DNA of 64,000 bases from Dichetophora obliterata. Taxonomy: Eukaryota; Arthropoda; Insecta; Diptera; Sciomyzidae. The position numbers and the translations under genes are program-made. Below the pieces are notes generated by a model that was given only the letters and a program-made list of their open reading frames with translations, did no database searches and was not told the origin of the DNA. The DNA is taken from the NCBI GenBank assembly GCA_963920525.1, contig OY986439.1:33673819-33737818 (forward strand), written 5' to 3'. This document shows, in pieces, positions 34,413 to 44,788 of this stretch. The stretch's first letter is position 1. Each line of letters starts with the position of its first letter.

Positions 34413-34508
34413 ACTTTTGTTGGAAGCGATAAATTGCCACATACAAATCCAGTTTAGGGGGCTCGCCAGCATAGAGGTGGGTCTCGTGCTTTTCGAAGAA
34501 TTGACTGT
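34413..34508 (-). CDS. Candidate internal exon of an unidentified gene
   Basis: On the minus strand, a pyrimidine-poor but AC-rich run ends in CACACAG, an acceptor. It is followed by 96 bases with G/C-rich third positions unlike the surroundings, then AAAAGT and GTAAAG, a plausible donor. Both borders are phase 1, so the exon is symmetric. It would encode SQFFEKHETHLYAGEPPKLD followed by LYVAIYRFQQK. The LYVAIYRF piece resembles the first strand of SH3 domains (ALYDF type; STAC-family SH3 domains start in a similar way), but this is a guess. No neighbouring exon was recognised in the window. Without the donor, the frame would run on to a stop near 34354. Confidence 0.4.
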
Positions 34509-34862
34509 CTGTGTGCGTATGTGTGTGTTTGAGTGGGTTTGAGTGTATGTGTCGGTATGACTGTAGAAATAATCGATTTTGTGATGAAACGTGACCAGAA
34601 AACAAACAAAAAAAAATAGTGACACCTAAAAAAATCCCACCATCCATACACAAAAACACAGTTGTGCGAGTATATAAAAGATTCTGTACATAAATTAGCA
34701 GTTGATGACGTCTTTCAAACTGTCAAAAAAGCCTGTTCGTTTTGTTGCACCAGAATATGTAACGCACTGTCATTTTACCCATACAGTGAATGAAATATTA
34801 AAAATATAAAAATACAATGGGATCTGATTTAGTTTTCAAATAGATTTGTGATTTATAGAGTG
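34509..34862. other. Non-coding, GT-rich microsatellite
   Basis: GTGTGCGTATGTGTGTGTTT at 34510-34530 with related GT-rich sequence up to about 34556. Otherwise unremarkable AT-rich sequence. Confidence 0.5.
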
Positions 34863-35640
34863 CAGGGACCGAAAATAACGATTATTTTTTAAATTTTAGA
34901 TCAAAAGATCATGTACAAAAAGTTGTTGTATAATTCTTTTAAGTATAGCAATGCGCCGCTAGGGAGCTAGATATTCAATTTATTATATAATTTTTTTTCA
35001 TGATTTTTAAAATAAAAATCATCTCAAATTAATTATTTTTTTTTTCTATATTTTTCGATCAGAAATAAAACTTATTTTTGGTCGTTATTTTTTTAATCAG
35101 AAATAAAAGTTATTATTTTTTCAATCAGAAATAAAAGTTACTTCGTGGTCGTTATTTTTTTAATCAGAAATAAAAGTTATTTCGTGGTCGTTATTTTTTT
35201 ATCAGAAATAAAAGTTATTTCGTGGTCGCTATTTTTTCGATCAGAAATAGCAGTTATTTTAACCGTTATTTTTTCGATCAGAAATAGCAGTTATTTTACC
35301 GTTATTTTATTCAGAAATAAAAGTCATTATTTTTTCATTCAGAAATATAAGTTATTTCGTGGTCGTTATTTTTTCAATCAGAAATAAAAGTTATTTCTTG
35401 GTCCTTTTTTTTAATCAGAAATAAAAGCTATTTCGTGGTCATTATTTTTTGATCAGAAATAGCGGTTATTTTTTACCGTTATTTTTTTATCAGAAATAGC
35501 AGTTATTTTTACCGCTATTTTTTTGATCAGAAATAGCAGTTATTTTTTACCGTTATTTTTTCGATCAGAAATAGCTGTTATTTTTTACCGATATTTTTCG
35601 ATCAGAAATAAAAGTTAGTTTTTTATAAATTTTTTCGTTT
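34863..35640. repeat. D-type element end and tandem array (left arm)
   Basis: It begins CAGGGACCGAAAATAACGAT, a hAT-like YARNG terminus closely similar to the one at 9838. From about 35040 to 35620 there are some 15 units of ATCAGAAATAAAAGTTATTT plus CGTGGTCGTTATTTTTT, each about 35-47 bases. Inverted units of the same kind lie at 37215-37440, with family B between. Any open frame here is a translation of the repeat, not a gene. Confidence 0.7.
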
Positions 35641-35779
35641 AGTCTCCGTCACAACAAGTAGATAGCGTTTGAGTCAGAACATCTACTCTAAGATAATTGG
35701 ACAAAAAGAAAAGCAGCTTCTTTGACGTTTTGTGGTGTGAGCAAAAACACAGTGTGAACGAGTTTTTTATGAGAATTAT

Positions 35780-37214
35780 TTTAGTTAAATCTGGAATACT
35801 GTTGAATATTCATAATTATTTTGTTGAAAAATCGGTTTTAGTTTTTTGTATACAAACTTTAATATGATATATACGTTATGTTATAGATGTTTTCCTTAAA
35901 AAAAGTACAACTTTTTATAAGTTTTTTTTTTTTATTATTGAACTAGAAAAAATGTAACCTGTAATTCAGGTCCGAAAACACAGAAAACTAAAAAAATCAA
36001 ATTAAATTTTGTATTATACGAGTATTTATTATACTTTAACGATCATTTTAGTGCATAAATCGTCCTTTTATGATGTAAGGTTAGGGAGTTATGGCTAAAA
36101 AATAAAAAAAAAAGACTAGAAAATCACAAAAAATTACGTATAAAACTAAGATTCTTGAAAAAAAATATTTTTTTCTAAGAATGCAGTCTTTTGGGTATAT
36201 GTATAAGAAAGATTTTGGTGCATAAATCGTCCTTGTAGGATGTATGGTTCTCAAGAAGCTTTACATGGCAATTTTTACTCTCTGAGGTTTGCCATTGTCT
36301 GCGTCATTGAAAGGTGACGACCGAACAGAAAAATTAATTCAATTGAAAAAACTTTCTGTCTGAGCTGGAATTGAACCCGGGCTACCGCAGTTCTTTAGCT
36401 TAGGAGCCACGCACTCTACCCACTAGGCTACGGCCGCCACCAATTGATCAATAGAAGCTAGGTCAAAGTCCTTCCAAGGGCTGAAATGGCCAGTTTATTT
36501 TATTTATTTTTATTAGGATGTATGGTTTGGGAGTTTTGGCTTACTGCTATTCCAAAAAGTGTTCTACAGCTCCTAAACTACAAGAGATAGAACAAAATGC
36601 ATTTCGACAAAGAAGTAATCCGCCGTAAATACGATGCCATGGTGATCATTTTAATGCATGAATCGTCCTTGTCTGATATGTAGTTTGGATTTTAGGGCAA
36701 ATTTATGGCGAAAAAATAAATAAAAAATCCCCAAAAAAAGAACACATGAAATTAATATGAAAAATTCTAATTTTTAAAATTCTTCCAACTATGCAGTATT
36801 GTAAGCAGAGGCTTCAAAAACATTTTGGTGCATAAATCGTCCTTTTATGATGTATGGTTTGGGAGTTATGGCTAAAAAAAAGAAAGTAGGAAATCACCAA
36901 AAATGACGTCTAAAAAAAACTAAGATTCTTGGAAAAAATATTTTTTTCTAAGAATGCAGTCTTGTGGGTATATGTATTAGAAACATTTTGGTGCATAAAT
37001 CGTCCTTGTAGGATGTATGGTTTGGGAGTTCTAACAAAAAACCAGAGGTTTTTGGCCTACTACTATTCCGAAAAGTGTTCTACAACTCCTAAACTACATC
37101 CAACTTTAAGTGTCATTCATCATTTTTGTTGCCACTTTTTTTAATTTTCAAATTAACATTAGCTCTCAGCACTCTCACAATATAAAATTTAAACATATGT
37201 TCTCTAATGGAAAT
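35780..37214 (+). repeat. Family B dispersed repeat with internal direct repeats
   Basis: The outer parts match the short copy at 19931-20230. Inside, the phrase GGTGCATAAATCGTCCTT or a close variant occurs at about 36048, 36218, 36651, 36826 and 36988. It is followed by GGATGTATGGTTTGGGAGTT, and the pair at 36048/36218 is repeated about 775 bases later as 36826/36988. TTCCRAAAAGTGTTCTACA also occurs twice. A family 2 SINE is inserted at 36285-36441. Non-coding. Confidence 0.65.
36285..36441 (-). repeat. tRNA-derived SINE, family 2, copy 2
   Basis: On the minus strand from 36441: GTGGCGGCCG, then box A TAGCCTAGTGG (a good Pol III match) and box B GGTTCAATTCC. Next come CAGCTCAGACAGAA and a body GTTTTTTCAATTGAATTAAT ending in CGTCACCTTTCAATG. 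This is the best-preserved head of the family. Confidence 0.85.
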
Positions 37215-37440
37215 TATTTCAGTCAAAAAATAACTTTTGTTTCTGATCGAAAAAAATAACGATCAAAAATTAACTTTTATTTCCGATCGAAAAAATAACG
37301 ACCACGAAATATCTTTTATTTCTGATTGAAAAAATAACGACCGCGAAATAACTTTTATTTCTGATTAAAATAAAAATAACGACCAAGAAATACATTTTAT
37401 ATCTGATCAAAAAAAATAATGACCAAGAAATAACTGTTAT
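37215..37440. repeat. Tandem AT-rich array (right arm, inverted)
   Basis: Five to six units of AAAAAATAACGACCACGAAA plus TATCTTTTATTTCTGATCG. This is the inverse of the 34863-35640 array. No CAGGG-type terminus was found on this side, so the right end of the element is lost or degraded. Confidence 0.7.
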
Positions 37441-37864
37441 GAAATGGTTGATTGATAGCGATAATCGTTGTTGGCGCTCGATTGAGCGACATAAGAATGA
37501 GTGATTAATGAGTTAATTAAATAAAATCGAATTTTTTTTTAAAAATTTTTTTTTTTTTAATATTAACTAATATAGTATTGGGAACATCTTTGAAAATTTT
37601 GGAACAATTCAAGAATAGTAACAACTCGAATTTAAAATTTTTTTAATCATATGTAATAAGGCCTTAGAAGGGTTAATACAGATAATTAAAAAAAAAAATT
37701 AAAATTTGAGTTTTCACTATTCAATTTTGTCAAAAATTTTAGCAAAATATAGCGAGTCGTTTTTTTTTTTTTTGTTATACGCACATATTTGATGATCAAC
37801 CTTTTTCATATGTATATTGTTTGTTAATATTTATAAAATGTCCGCAAAAACTCTAGTATTTTTA
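37441..37864. other. AT-rich stretch, no feature recognised
   Basis: Several A and T runs (about 37530-37558 and 37690-37770). Nothing else recognised. Confidence 0.4.
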
Positions 37865-38330
37865 AAAAAATATACTATCTCACCCCTGCACAGTGGAGTA
37901 TTCGATACTTAAAAACGCGATTAAATCAGTCAAGCCTTCTAACAACCTAATTTTTTTTAGTAAATTAATGATAAAAAAGTAGAAAAAACCTTTTAAAAAT
38001 GTATACTTTAGTGGATTTTTTTTTATTTACAATATAATAAAAAAGAACAATTTTAAACATACCGAAAAAAATACAAATTACGGAATGACCATTGTATTTT
38101 GAAAAAAATTTACTATCGCGCGCCTGCACAGTGGAGTATTCGATAGTCAAAAAAGCAATTAAATCAGCTAAGCCCTCTAACAACCTAATTTTTTTTTTAG
38201 TAAATTAATGATAAAAAGATATACTTTAGTGGAATTTTTTTGTATTTACAATAAAATAAAAATGGAACAATTCAGCAATTCCGTTCTAAACGTACCGGAA
38301 AAAAATTACGGCATGGCCATCTCCGATTTG
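37865..38330. repeat. Direct tandem duplication, about 238-bp unit, two copies
   Basis: CCTGCACAGTGGAGTATTCG occurs at 37885 and again at 38123. It is followed both times by ATTAAATCAG, TCTAACAACCTAATTTTTTT, TAGTAAATTAATGATAAAAA, ATACTTTAGTGG and a TACCGRAAAAAA stretch. The copies differ by substitutions and small indels. Non-coding. Confidence 0.75.
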
Positions 38331-38664
38331 GGTAAAATTTTGCATGGAGCATCACTGACGAAAATAAAAAACTGAGTTTGTAGGAAAAAAGTTTGGCGTG
38401 ATTTTTGGAGGCACAAAATTAACGAAAATCGGCAAAAACGTCGAAAATCAATTTTTACTAAAATTCATATCTCAAACATTTCTTAATCAAGTGTTAAGTT
38501 TGAACTACCATTAGAAAGGCAATTGAATGAACTTGAATCCAAAAATAATTTTAGAAAAGTTTTGGTGGTTGGAGGTTCCATCCCTTGCGGTGAGGTAAAT
38601 GAAAATTCCTGATGATTTTAAGAAAAAAATTATTGTGTTCAGATGGCAAAACTACCATATCTCA
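38331..38664. other. Non-coding stretch, no feature recognised
   Basis: Sequence between the tandem duplication and the piggyBac MITE. No motif or coding signal recognised. Confidence 0.35.
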
Positions 38665-38668
38665 TTAA

Positions 38669-39190
38669 CCCATTAACCGCGGCTCACAAACGCTTTGCAC
38701 GATTTTATTAAAAATTTCATGTGCACTATTAAATTGATCACAGGTATCTTTCACCGTAGTCTAGATATAAGTTGGGTATAAAAATAGCCAACCATCGTTA
38801 ATATGTTTTAAATGGGCACAAATTCCTTCTGCAACGACAGCATAGTTTTATATCAGGAATTTTCTATCGATAGCAGGTATAGTTGGTAAATTGGCTAAGA
38901 GACCTTTACATTTTTTTAAAATATAAAATTTTTTATATTACAAATATAACAGATAACACAAATTTTTCTGATTTTTAATGTTATTTACTTTTGACTTTGA
39001 AAATGTAGTAGTTAACGTAAAAATTTCTTGACACACTCCAAAAACAATTAATAGTTCTATGTTTTCTTAAAGCAACAAACAAAAAATTAAACACTTAGCT
39101 GTAAAAGCCAAAACTTTATCAATCCTGAGATATGATCAATTCTGCAGAAGCATTTTCATGGGTAAAAAATACAAAACCGCGACTAATGGG
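38669..39190. mobile_element. piggyBac-type MITE, 522 bp, TTAA duplication
   Basis: TTAA lies on both sides (38665-38668 and 39191-39194). The inverted ends read CCCATTAACCGCGG and CCCATTAGTCGCGG, and a CCC start is typical of piggyBac elements. There is no coding capacity. It was presumably moved by a piggyBac transposase supplied from elsewhere; the transposase fragments in this window need not be its partner. Confidence 0.8.
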
Positions 39191-39358
39191 TTAATCCATT
39201 TCTTGTATTTGTACTATTTTTCGTACAGCAACTTAAAGAATGTTTATAAATAATGCAATATTTCTTCGACCTCTTAATTTATCATTTTGGGTTATAATCG
39301 AGTTCAAGGTCACTTTTTAATATAAAACAAAATTGTATTTGTTTTGATTATTAATTTT

Positions 39359-41095
39359 ACTAGTATCGCTTGTGGCCGAAATTCGACCAACTTTCTGTAA
39401 TTTCAATCGTTTTTTTCTCATTCTGAGGCGATGACCTTGCTTTAAGAAAATGTGTTGTACTAAGAAAATCTTAAGTTTCAAATTATCGCAATAATTTTTA
39501 TATCAAATTAGCCGAAATTTTGAAAAAAATATTATCTGTAAGAACATTACCCAAAAATAAACTTTCGTACATAACTTTGAAGTCAAAATAAAGGAAATTT
39601 TTCCGGGTATACTATTTGTAAGAAATTTCATTATCACAATATATATTAACACATGTTACATAAAAAATGCTTATTGTAGGGTATCCGTAAGAGATAGCGA
39701 AAAATGTTTTTTGTACATTGTATTTCCTCTTACGCCATGTTCTTCCATTTATTACAGTTTAGGCTTTACTTCAGAAATATTCTTTCTACACTCATATTTC
39801 AGGTCAAAGGTCGCAAAAATATTTGGTGAACTCCTTCTCCCTACTCTAATTTATTTAAAAAAAATTATCAAAATCGGTTCAGAAACACAGAAGAAATGGT
39901 TCTTATTTAAATTTTAAAATTTTTTTGCACAAATTATTTCTTTAAGCTGTAGAACTTTGTAAAAAATATAAACACAACATTTTGAAAAATTGTATTTTCA
40001 TAAAAAAAAAAATCATAGGGGGCGGCAGCTCATGATTTTCGATGATAGAAATTGTTTTTTTAATTATGTGTCAAAATGAAGCAATTTTTGCAAATAAATG
40101 GTATGTCATATGAAAGAGTGTGAAAAAATAAATTTATATGAATAAAAAACTACAACAACAAAAACGTTTGGCTATTTTTTAAGCAAAAACTGAATATTTT
40201 ATAGGTTTATTTAAAATAATATAAAACATTGAATTAGTGAGATAACGATAAATCTTTTCTTATTTCTACATTTATTTAATTAATTTTTGAGACAAAGAAA
40301 ATTCGATTGAAAACTGGCTGAGATATTTGCTTGTAAAATCAAAACATGAAATTTCAATCTGTTTTTTTCTCACTCTGAGGCGAGAAAACCTGCATTCTTT
40401 GAAATATCTCAGTAATTTCGATGTCATTATAACGGGAATTTTTTAACATACTACCCGTGAAAAATATTACCAAAAAAGCTTTCATATACCGTTATATTTC
40501 TCAACCGACGACTTTTATTTCTAAAATACGTTGTACTGAGAACATCTATAGTGTTCGAGATATCACAATAATTTTGATGTCAAATTAACGGAAGGTTTTC
40601 ATAATTTACTATATTTAAGAAATTTCACCATCACAATATATATTCACACTTTTAACATAAAAAAATGCTTTTTGTAGAGTATCTGTAAGGGATGGCGAAA
40701 AATGTCTGAAGTATTTTTTGCATATCTTATCAATGTCTGAAATTCCTTTTTACATCATGTTTTTCTATTTCTTACAATTTAGCATTTACTTAATAAATGC
40801 TTTTTTTACGCTCATATTTCAGGTCGAAGGTCACTAATCTATAATGCAATCATACTGTGCAACCTGACCTTTCATCTGATACCTTTTTCACTATTCCACC
40901 TCTTCTTTGCCCTGAGTTTCCTTACTAAAATTAATATAAAATCTCAACGTTAATATTTCGGGTCAGAGGTCATCAATTTAAAATCTAACATGTTTCGGCA
41001 CATCTATGGAGCAGTACTTTTCGACTGATATATGTTTCATTGCCCTTATTCTAAAATAAATATCAAAAAAGTGTACGACAACATTTGATGTTTGC
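39359..41095 (+). repeat. Family A dispersed repeat, near full length (1.7 kb)
   Basis: It starts ACTAGTATCGCTTGTGGCCG and ends GACAACATTTGATGTTTG, the same two ends as the minus-strand copy 10364-11970. The interior contains two blocks that resemble each other (near 39400-39700 and 40350-40700, each with GAGGCGA, ATTACC and GTAAGRGATRGCGAAAAATG). It may thus be a head-to-tail dimer of a shorter unit. No coding capacity, no terminal inverted repeat. Confidence 0.7.
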
Positions 41096-41247
41096 GTATT
41101 TTTGCGATAACAAATTTTCCCAAAGGAACGGCAAGAAAAACGACTCGTAAGGGCACTACCGTTGCAGTCAAAATTAAATTCAAACAAGCAATCATGATAC
41201 AATAACAATTAGGTGTCATGAGAACGTGTGTCGTTCAAAACTGTTGT

Positions 41248-41405
41248 GAACTGTTATGGTAGCGATACCTTAGTGAACGATGTTTTTCTCTGAATGTGTT
41301 TTACTCTAAACGTCAGAAAAACTGTAATTTATTTAATTTAATTATTAATATTATGCAATTATATAAATAATTTAAGTGCAATTGTTGGCTCCGCTGAATG
41401 CGTCC
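41248..41405 (+). repeat. Second copy of the 31309-31519 MITE, left-truncated
   Basis: GGTAGCGATACCTTAGTGAA, TCTGAATGTGTT, TACTCTAAACGT and the end CTCCGCTGAATGCG match the 211-bp element nested at 31309-31519. The left terminal repeat is missing. Confidence 0.75.
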
Positions 41406-42270
41406 AACATTCGATGATCACAGCTCGTGAGAAAATAGGTAGCTGTCATGGCTACCTAATAGTCATTGTATCAAACAAACAAGTAATTCAAAAAATGAAA
41501 TGACAACTCATAAAAATATACAGCTGCGGCGCCTGTGTTTCAAATTTTATAAAGGCTATATCACAATTTTATATGGATAGCAAAAATAATCCTATTTGTT
41601 ATAGGATTATTATTTTTGTTTTTGCTTTGCATGTAAAAAAAAATAATCTGGATTATTTTGAAGCGAATGGATCGCAGCTAATATATAAGATTTCATCAAA
41701 CATTTCGAACTCCACCGGAGTTCATCTTCAGGGACACTGTATTTTAACAAAAATATAAATATTTTACAATTTTAACATATTGAAACAGAAAACTAAGAAA
41801 CTTACATATTAAACATAAATTTTAACACTTAACAATTTGGTAGACATACTTGCGCATCTTTTTGTGTCTGATTTAAAATGTATTCTATGTTTTCATGGTA
41901 TGTTTTCTAAATACTTTGGGGATAAAAATTTATTCCAGTTCTTTTAGGTTAAAAATTTTGAAGTTTTTTCTGAAAATTCAATAGATAATATGTAATTTTG
42001 TTTTAATATTCATAATTTTTTGGATTTAAAAAAAAAGCATTTTTGTAAAGGTTTTTTCCTAAAATATTTCAATATATATCTAAAATAATATAATTCTATT
42101 AATAAATTATTTTTTGCTACTTTTTCAAAAAAAAAACCTCTTTATCTCATTGCAAAAATTGGTGTGCAAAAAATCGTAAGTTGACCAAATACGTATTCAA
42201 CCAACGTACAACCGTGATATGTCAATCAATTTCAGCTGCTTTTGCTCGAAAAGAAGTGGCTTGAGTAATC
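41406..42270. other. AT-rich stretch with a small hairpin
   Basis: AATAATCCTAT and ATAGGATTATT at 41586-41612 form a short hairpin. Otherwise no feature was recognised until the piggyBac remnant. Confidence 0.4.
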
Positions 42271-42426
42271 ATGGCAAGAAGTCGCTTTCTTAAATCAAGT
42301 GAGCTATTAGATATTATCGAGAATTGGAGTGATGATGAAGGGAGAAAATATCGACAGTATTGTTGTATGCACTACCGATAAGGTGGACTCTTTGACTGAT
42401 GAAGAAACTTTCAACGATGAGGTCTA
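42271..42426 (+). pseudogene. piggyBac transposase N-terminus, frameshifted
   Basis: From ATG at 42271 the frame reads MARSRFLKSSELLDIIENWS then DDE. After a one-base shift it reads ENIDSIVVCTTDKVD and LTDEETFNDEV before a stop. Acidic D/E-rich tracts with a TDEE block directly after the start are typical of piggyBac transposase N-termini. The matching C-terminal part lies 2.7 kb away at 45111-45464, with other transposons between. The catalytic core was not found in between. Confidence 0.6.
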
Positions 42427-42448
42427 ACCTCTTAGTAGAGCTGTAAAT

Positions 42449-42690
42449 CAATAGCGTCGGAAGCGAATTTCATCTGGGGGGCAGTACAAATGGTGGTGCA
42501 AAAAAGTTCACCAAAATTTCTTCACATGAAACATGAAGAAGAGAGAAAGAAGAGGAAAATATATAATACAAAAATATTATCGTTGTAAAAAAACTGATAT
42601 TTTGAATAACTTTTCCTTTTAAATTGTTTATCTAGCTAAAAAAGTGGGGGGGCAACTGCCCACCTTGTCCCCCGGCTTCCGACGCCAATG
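42449..42690 (+). mobile_element. MITE family M2, copy 1 (242 bp)
   Basis: Inverted ends CAATAGCGTCGGAAGC and CATTGGCGTCGGAAGC are flanked by an exact 8-bp duplication CTGTAAAT (42441-42448 and 42691-42698). The interior contains CTGGGGGGCAGTACAAATGG and ATCTAGCTAAAAAAGTGGGG. The identical-length copy at 43659-43900 lies in the opposite orientation. The 8-bp duplication points to hAT-type mobilisation. Confidence 0.92.
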
Positions 42691-43658
42691 CTGTAAATGA
42701 ATGAATTCCATTTGATTTTATTTGCCAAAAGGTGAATCAGTTAATAACGAAATAATAATTAATGCAAAATTCATTTATAAATAAAATTTTGAATTCATAT
42801 TCAATTTTAAAAAATTGATTTATTATTCATTTCAATTATACATTTTCGTTATTCAGAATAATGAATCATTTTTTTTTATTCATATGAATGCTAATCTCAA
42901 AGAATGCAATTCACAAAAAAATTCAGAATTTTCAATTATTCTTTTTTTGTGCATAATTAATTTTGTATTCATTATTTATTTTTTATTCATTATTCATTTG
43001 TTATTAACCTTCAAAAGCATTTGATTTTTTGTAACGCAAAAGAAAAAGATGTTTAGTGTCAATTTGACACTATGCATTACAACCAAAGATTTAAGTTCAA
43101 TACGAGTACAACTGACCACAAAATTTGGTCGGTTTATATTCATGTGCTTTTAAAATATTTATTTTAAAAAAACTGAAAGAAGAATGTTCCAGATTTGCTT
43201 GTCACATTAGAACTATAAAATTCATAAAATTATTCATAAAATGTTAAAAATGAAAATTTGATTGTTATTCACCAACTACACTAAGTTTGAGCATATTTTT
43301 TACATAGGTTACAAAGATCAATTGGACAAACTGAAGATGACCAGTAGAAAAGAAAGACAAGTGTTTTATAAAAATAAACAAAAATATTTGCAATTATAGT
43401 TTTTATTTTTTCGTAGCGTCCTATTAAATTAATGTCAATTTGACACTGAACGTCGTTTAAGGGAAATTGTTTGTACAGCTTAACAACGACATCTATTGCA
43501 ATATTTTTCTTTGGTAAAACATAAATTTAGGTATGATTTTTGCACTGAGCCAAAATCAATTTGAGCACAAATAAGAAAGATATAAGGTTTTCTTTTTAAA
43601 AATAGTGTCATACTATGTTCACACTGAGAGCAAAATGCTAATTTAGAGCACTTAATAT

Positions 43659-43900
43659 CATTGGCGTCGGAAGCGGGGGACAAGGGGGCAGTTGCCCCCT
43701 CACTTTTTTAGCTAGATAAACAATTTAAAAGAAAAAGTTATTCAAAATATCAGTTTTTTTACAACGATAATATTTTTGTATTACATATTTTCCTCTTCTT
43801 TCTCTCTTCTTCATGTTTCATGTGAAGAAATTTTGGTGAACTTTTTTTGCACCACCATTTGTACTGCCCCCCCAGATGAAATTCGCTTCCGACGCGCTTG
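43659..43900 (-). mobile_element. MITE family M2, copy 2 (242 bp)
   Basis: The ends CATTGGCGTCGGAAGC and, inverted, CAAGCGCGTCGGAAGC are flanked by an exact 8-bp duplication CTTAATAT (43651-43658 and 43901-43908). It is the reverse complement of copy 1 over its whole length with few differences, so both are recent insertions of one family. Confidence 0.92.
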
Positions 43901-43918
43901 CTTAATATATATATATAT

Positions 43919-44788
43919 TAGGGCGGGTCGATTTATTTTTCGACAATTTCCCTATGATTTCCGTATTCTATGGGTTATTCCATGAAAATTTGCAAAGGAA
44001 CCATACCTCTATCGTTAAAATCGAGTCCCCTACTTTTTGTTGGTAGATTTTTTCCCAAATTGACGTTCGTATGAAATATTACCTACACGTTCACATCCAT
44101 AACTCAAAAACTATCGATCGGGTTTAATCGCCAGTAGGCGCGTTGGAAAGGTGAGGTCCAAGATTTTGTCTTTTACTACACTCAAATTGAATATTTTTTT
44201 TTGATAATAGGTTGATAGATACTTTATTATCTCTTAATTTGAATTTTTGTAGAAAAAAATAAAAAGGGAAAAAAAATCAAAAAGTTGGTTTTATGTGTTA
44301 TTTTCATTTAACAATATCGCATGAATTAATCAACCGAATTCGATAAATTTGGGCTTTAACTCTTCGTTTTGAATTGTAAATTGAATTAAATAATGGATTG
44401 AGCAAAAAAAAATGGCCATGAAAGTAATATTCTTGGACAAAATCATGAAAAAAATGGTCCAAAATTTGGACAAAAATGCCCGTAACTTTTGAACCGTTGG
44501 ACCAATGTTGGAGATTTTTTTTTGTAAATTGATCAAAACTCACCTTTCCAACGCGCCTACTGGCGATTAAACCCGATCGATAGTTTTTGAGTTATGGATG
44601 TGAACGTGTAGGTTATATTTCATACGAACGTCAATTTGGAAAAAAATCTACCAACAAAAAGTAGGGGACTCGATTTTAACGATAGAGGTATGGTTCCTTC
44701 GGCAAATTTCCATGGAATAACCCATAGAATACGGAAATCTTAGGGAAATTGGTGAATTTTTTCACTCCCTACAAATCGACCCGCCCTA
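43919..44788. mobile_element. Palindromic hAT-type element with TAGGGCGGGTC ends, 870 bp
   Basis: Ends TAGGGCGGGTCGATTT pair with AAATCGACCCGCCCTA. The flanking 8-mers are ATATATAT on both sides (43911-43918 and 44789-44796). The arms pair for about 230-250 bases (for example CTATCGATCGGGTTTAATCG and AGTAGGGGACTCGATTTTAA). The centre, about 44170-44540, is mostly unpaired. The same 11-bp terminus with a different interior occurs at 58435-58743. The duplication is low-complexity here, so the second copy is the better evidence. Confidence 0.8.

Noticed and set aside
34354..34659. Whole 101-codon minus-strand frame as a gene
   Set aside because: Only the central 32 codons look coding. The rest is CA-repeat translation upstream and a different codon composition downstream, so only an exon is proposed.
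35145..35387. 80-codon open frame in the AT-rich array
   Set aside because: It merely translates the tandem ATCAGAAATAAAAGTTATTT units.
36355..36441. Possible functional tRNA gene on the minus strand
   Set aside because: The T arm pairs, but the ends GGCGGCC and CAGCTCAGACA do not form an acceptor stem. It belongs to a three-copy SINE family.
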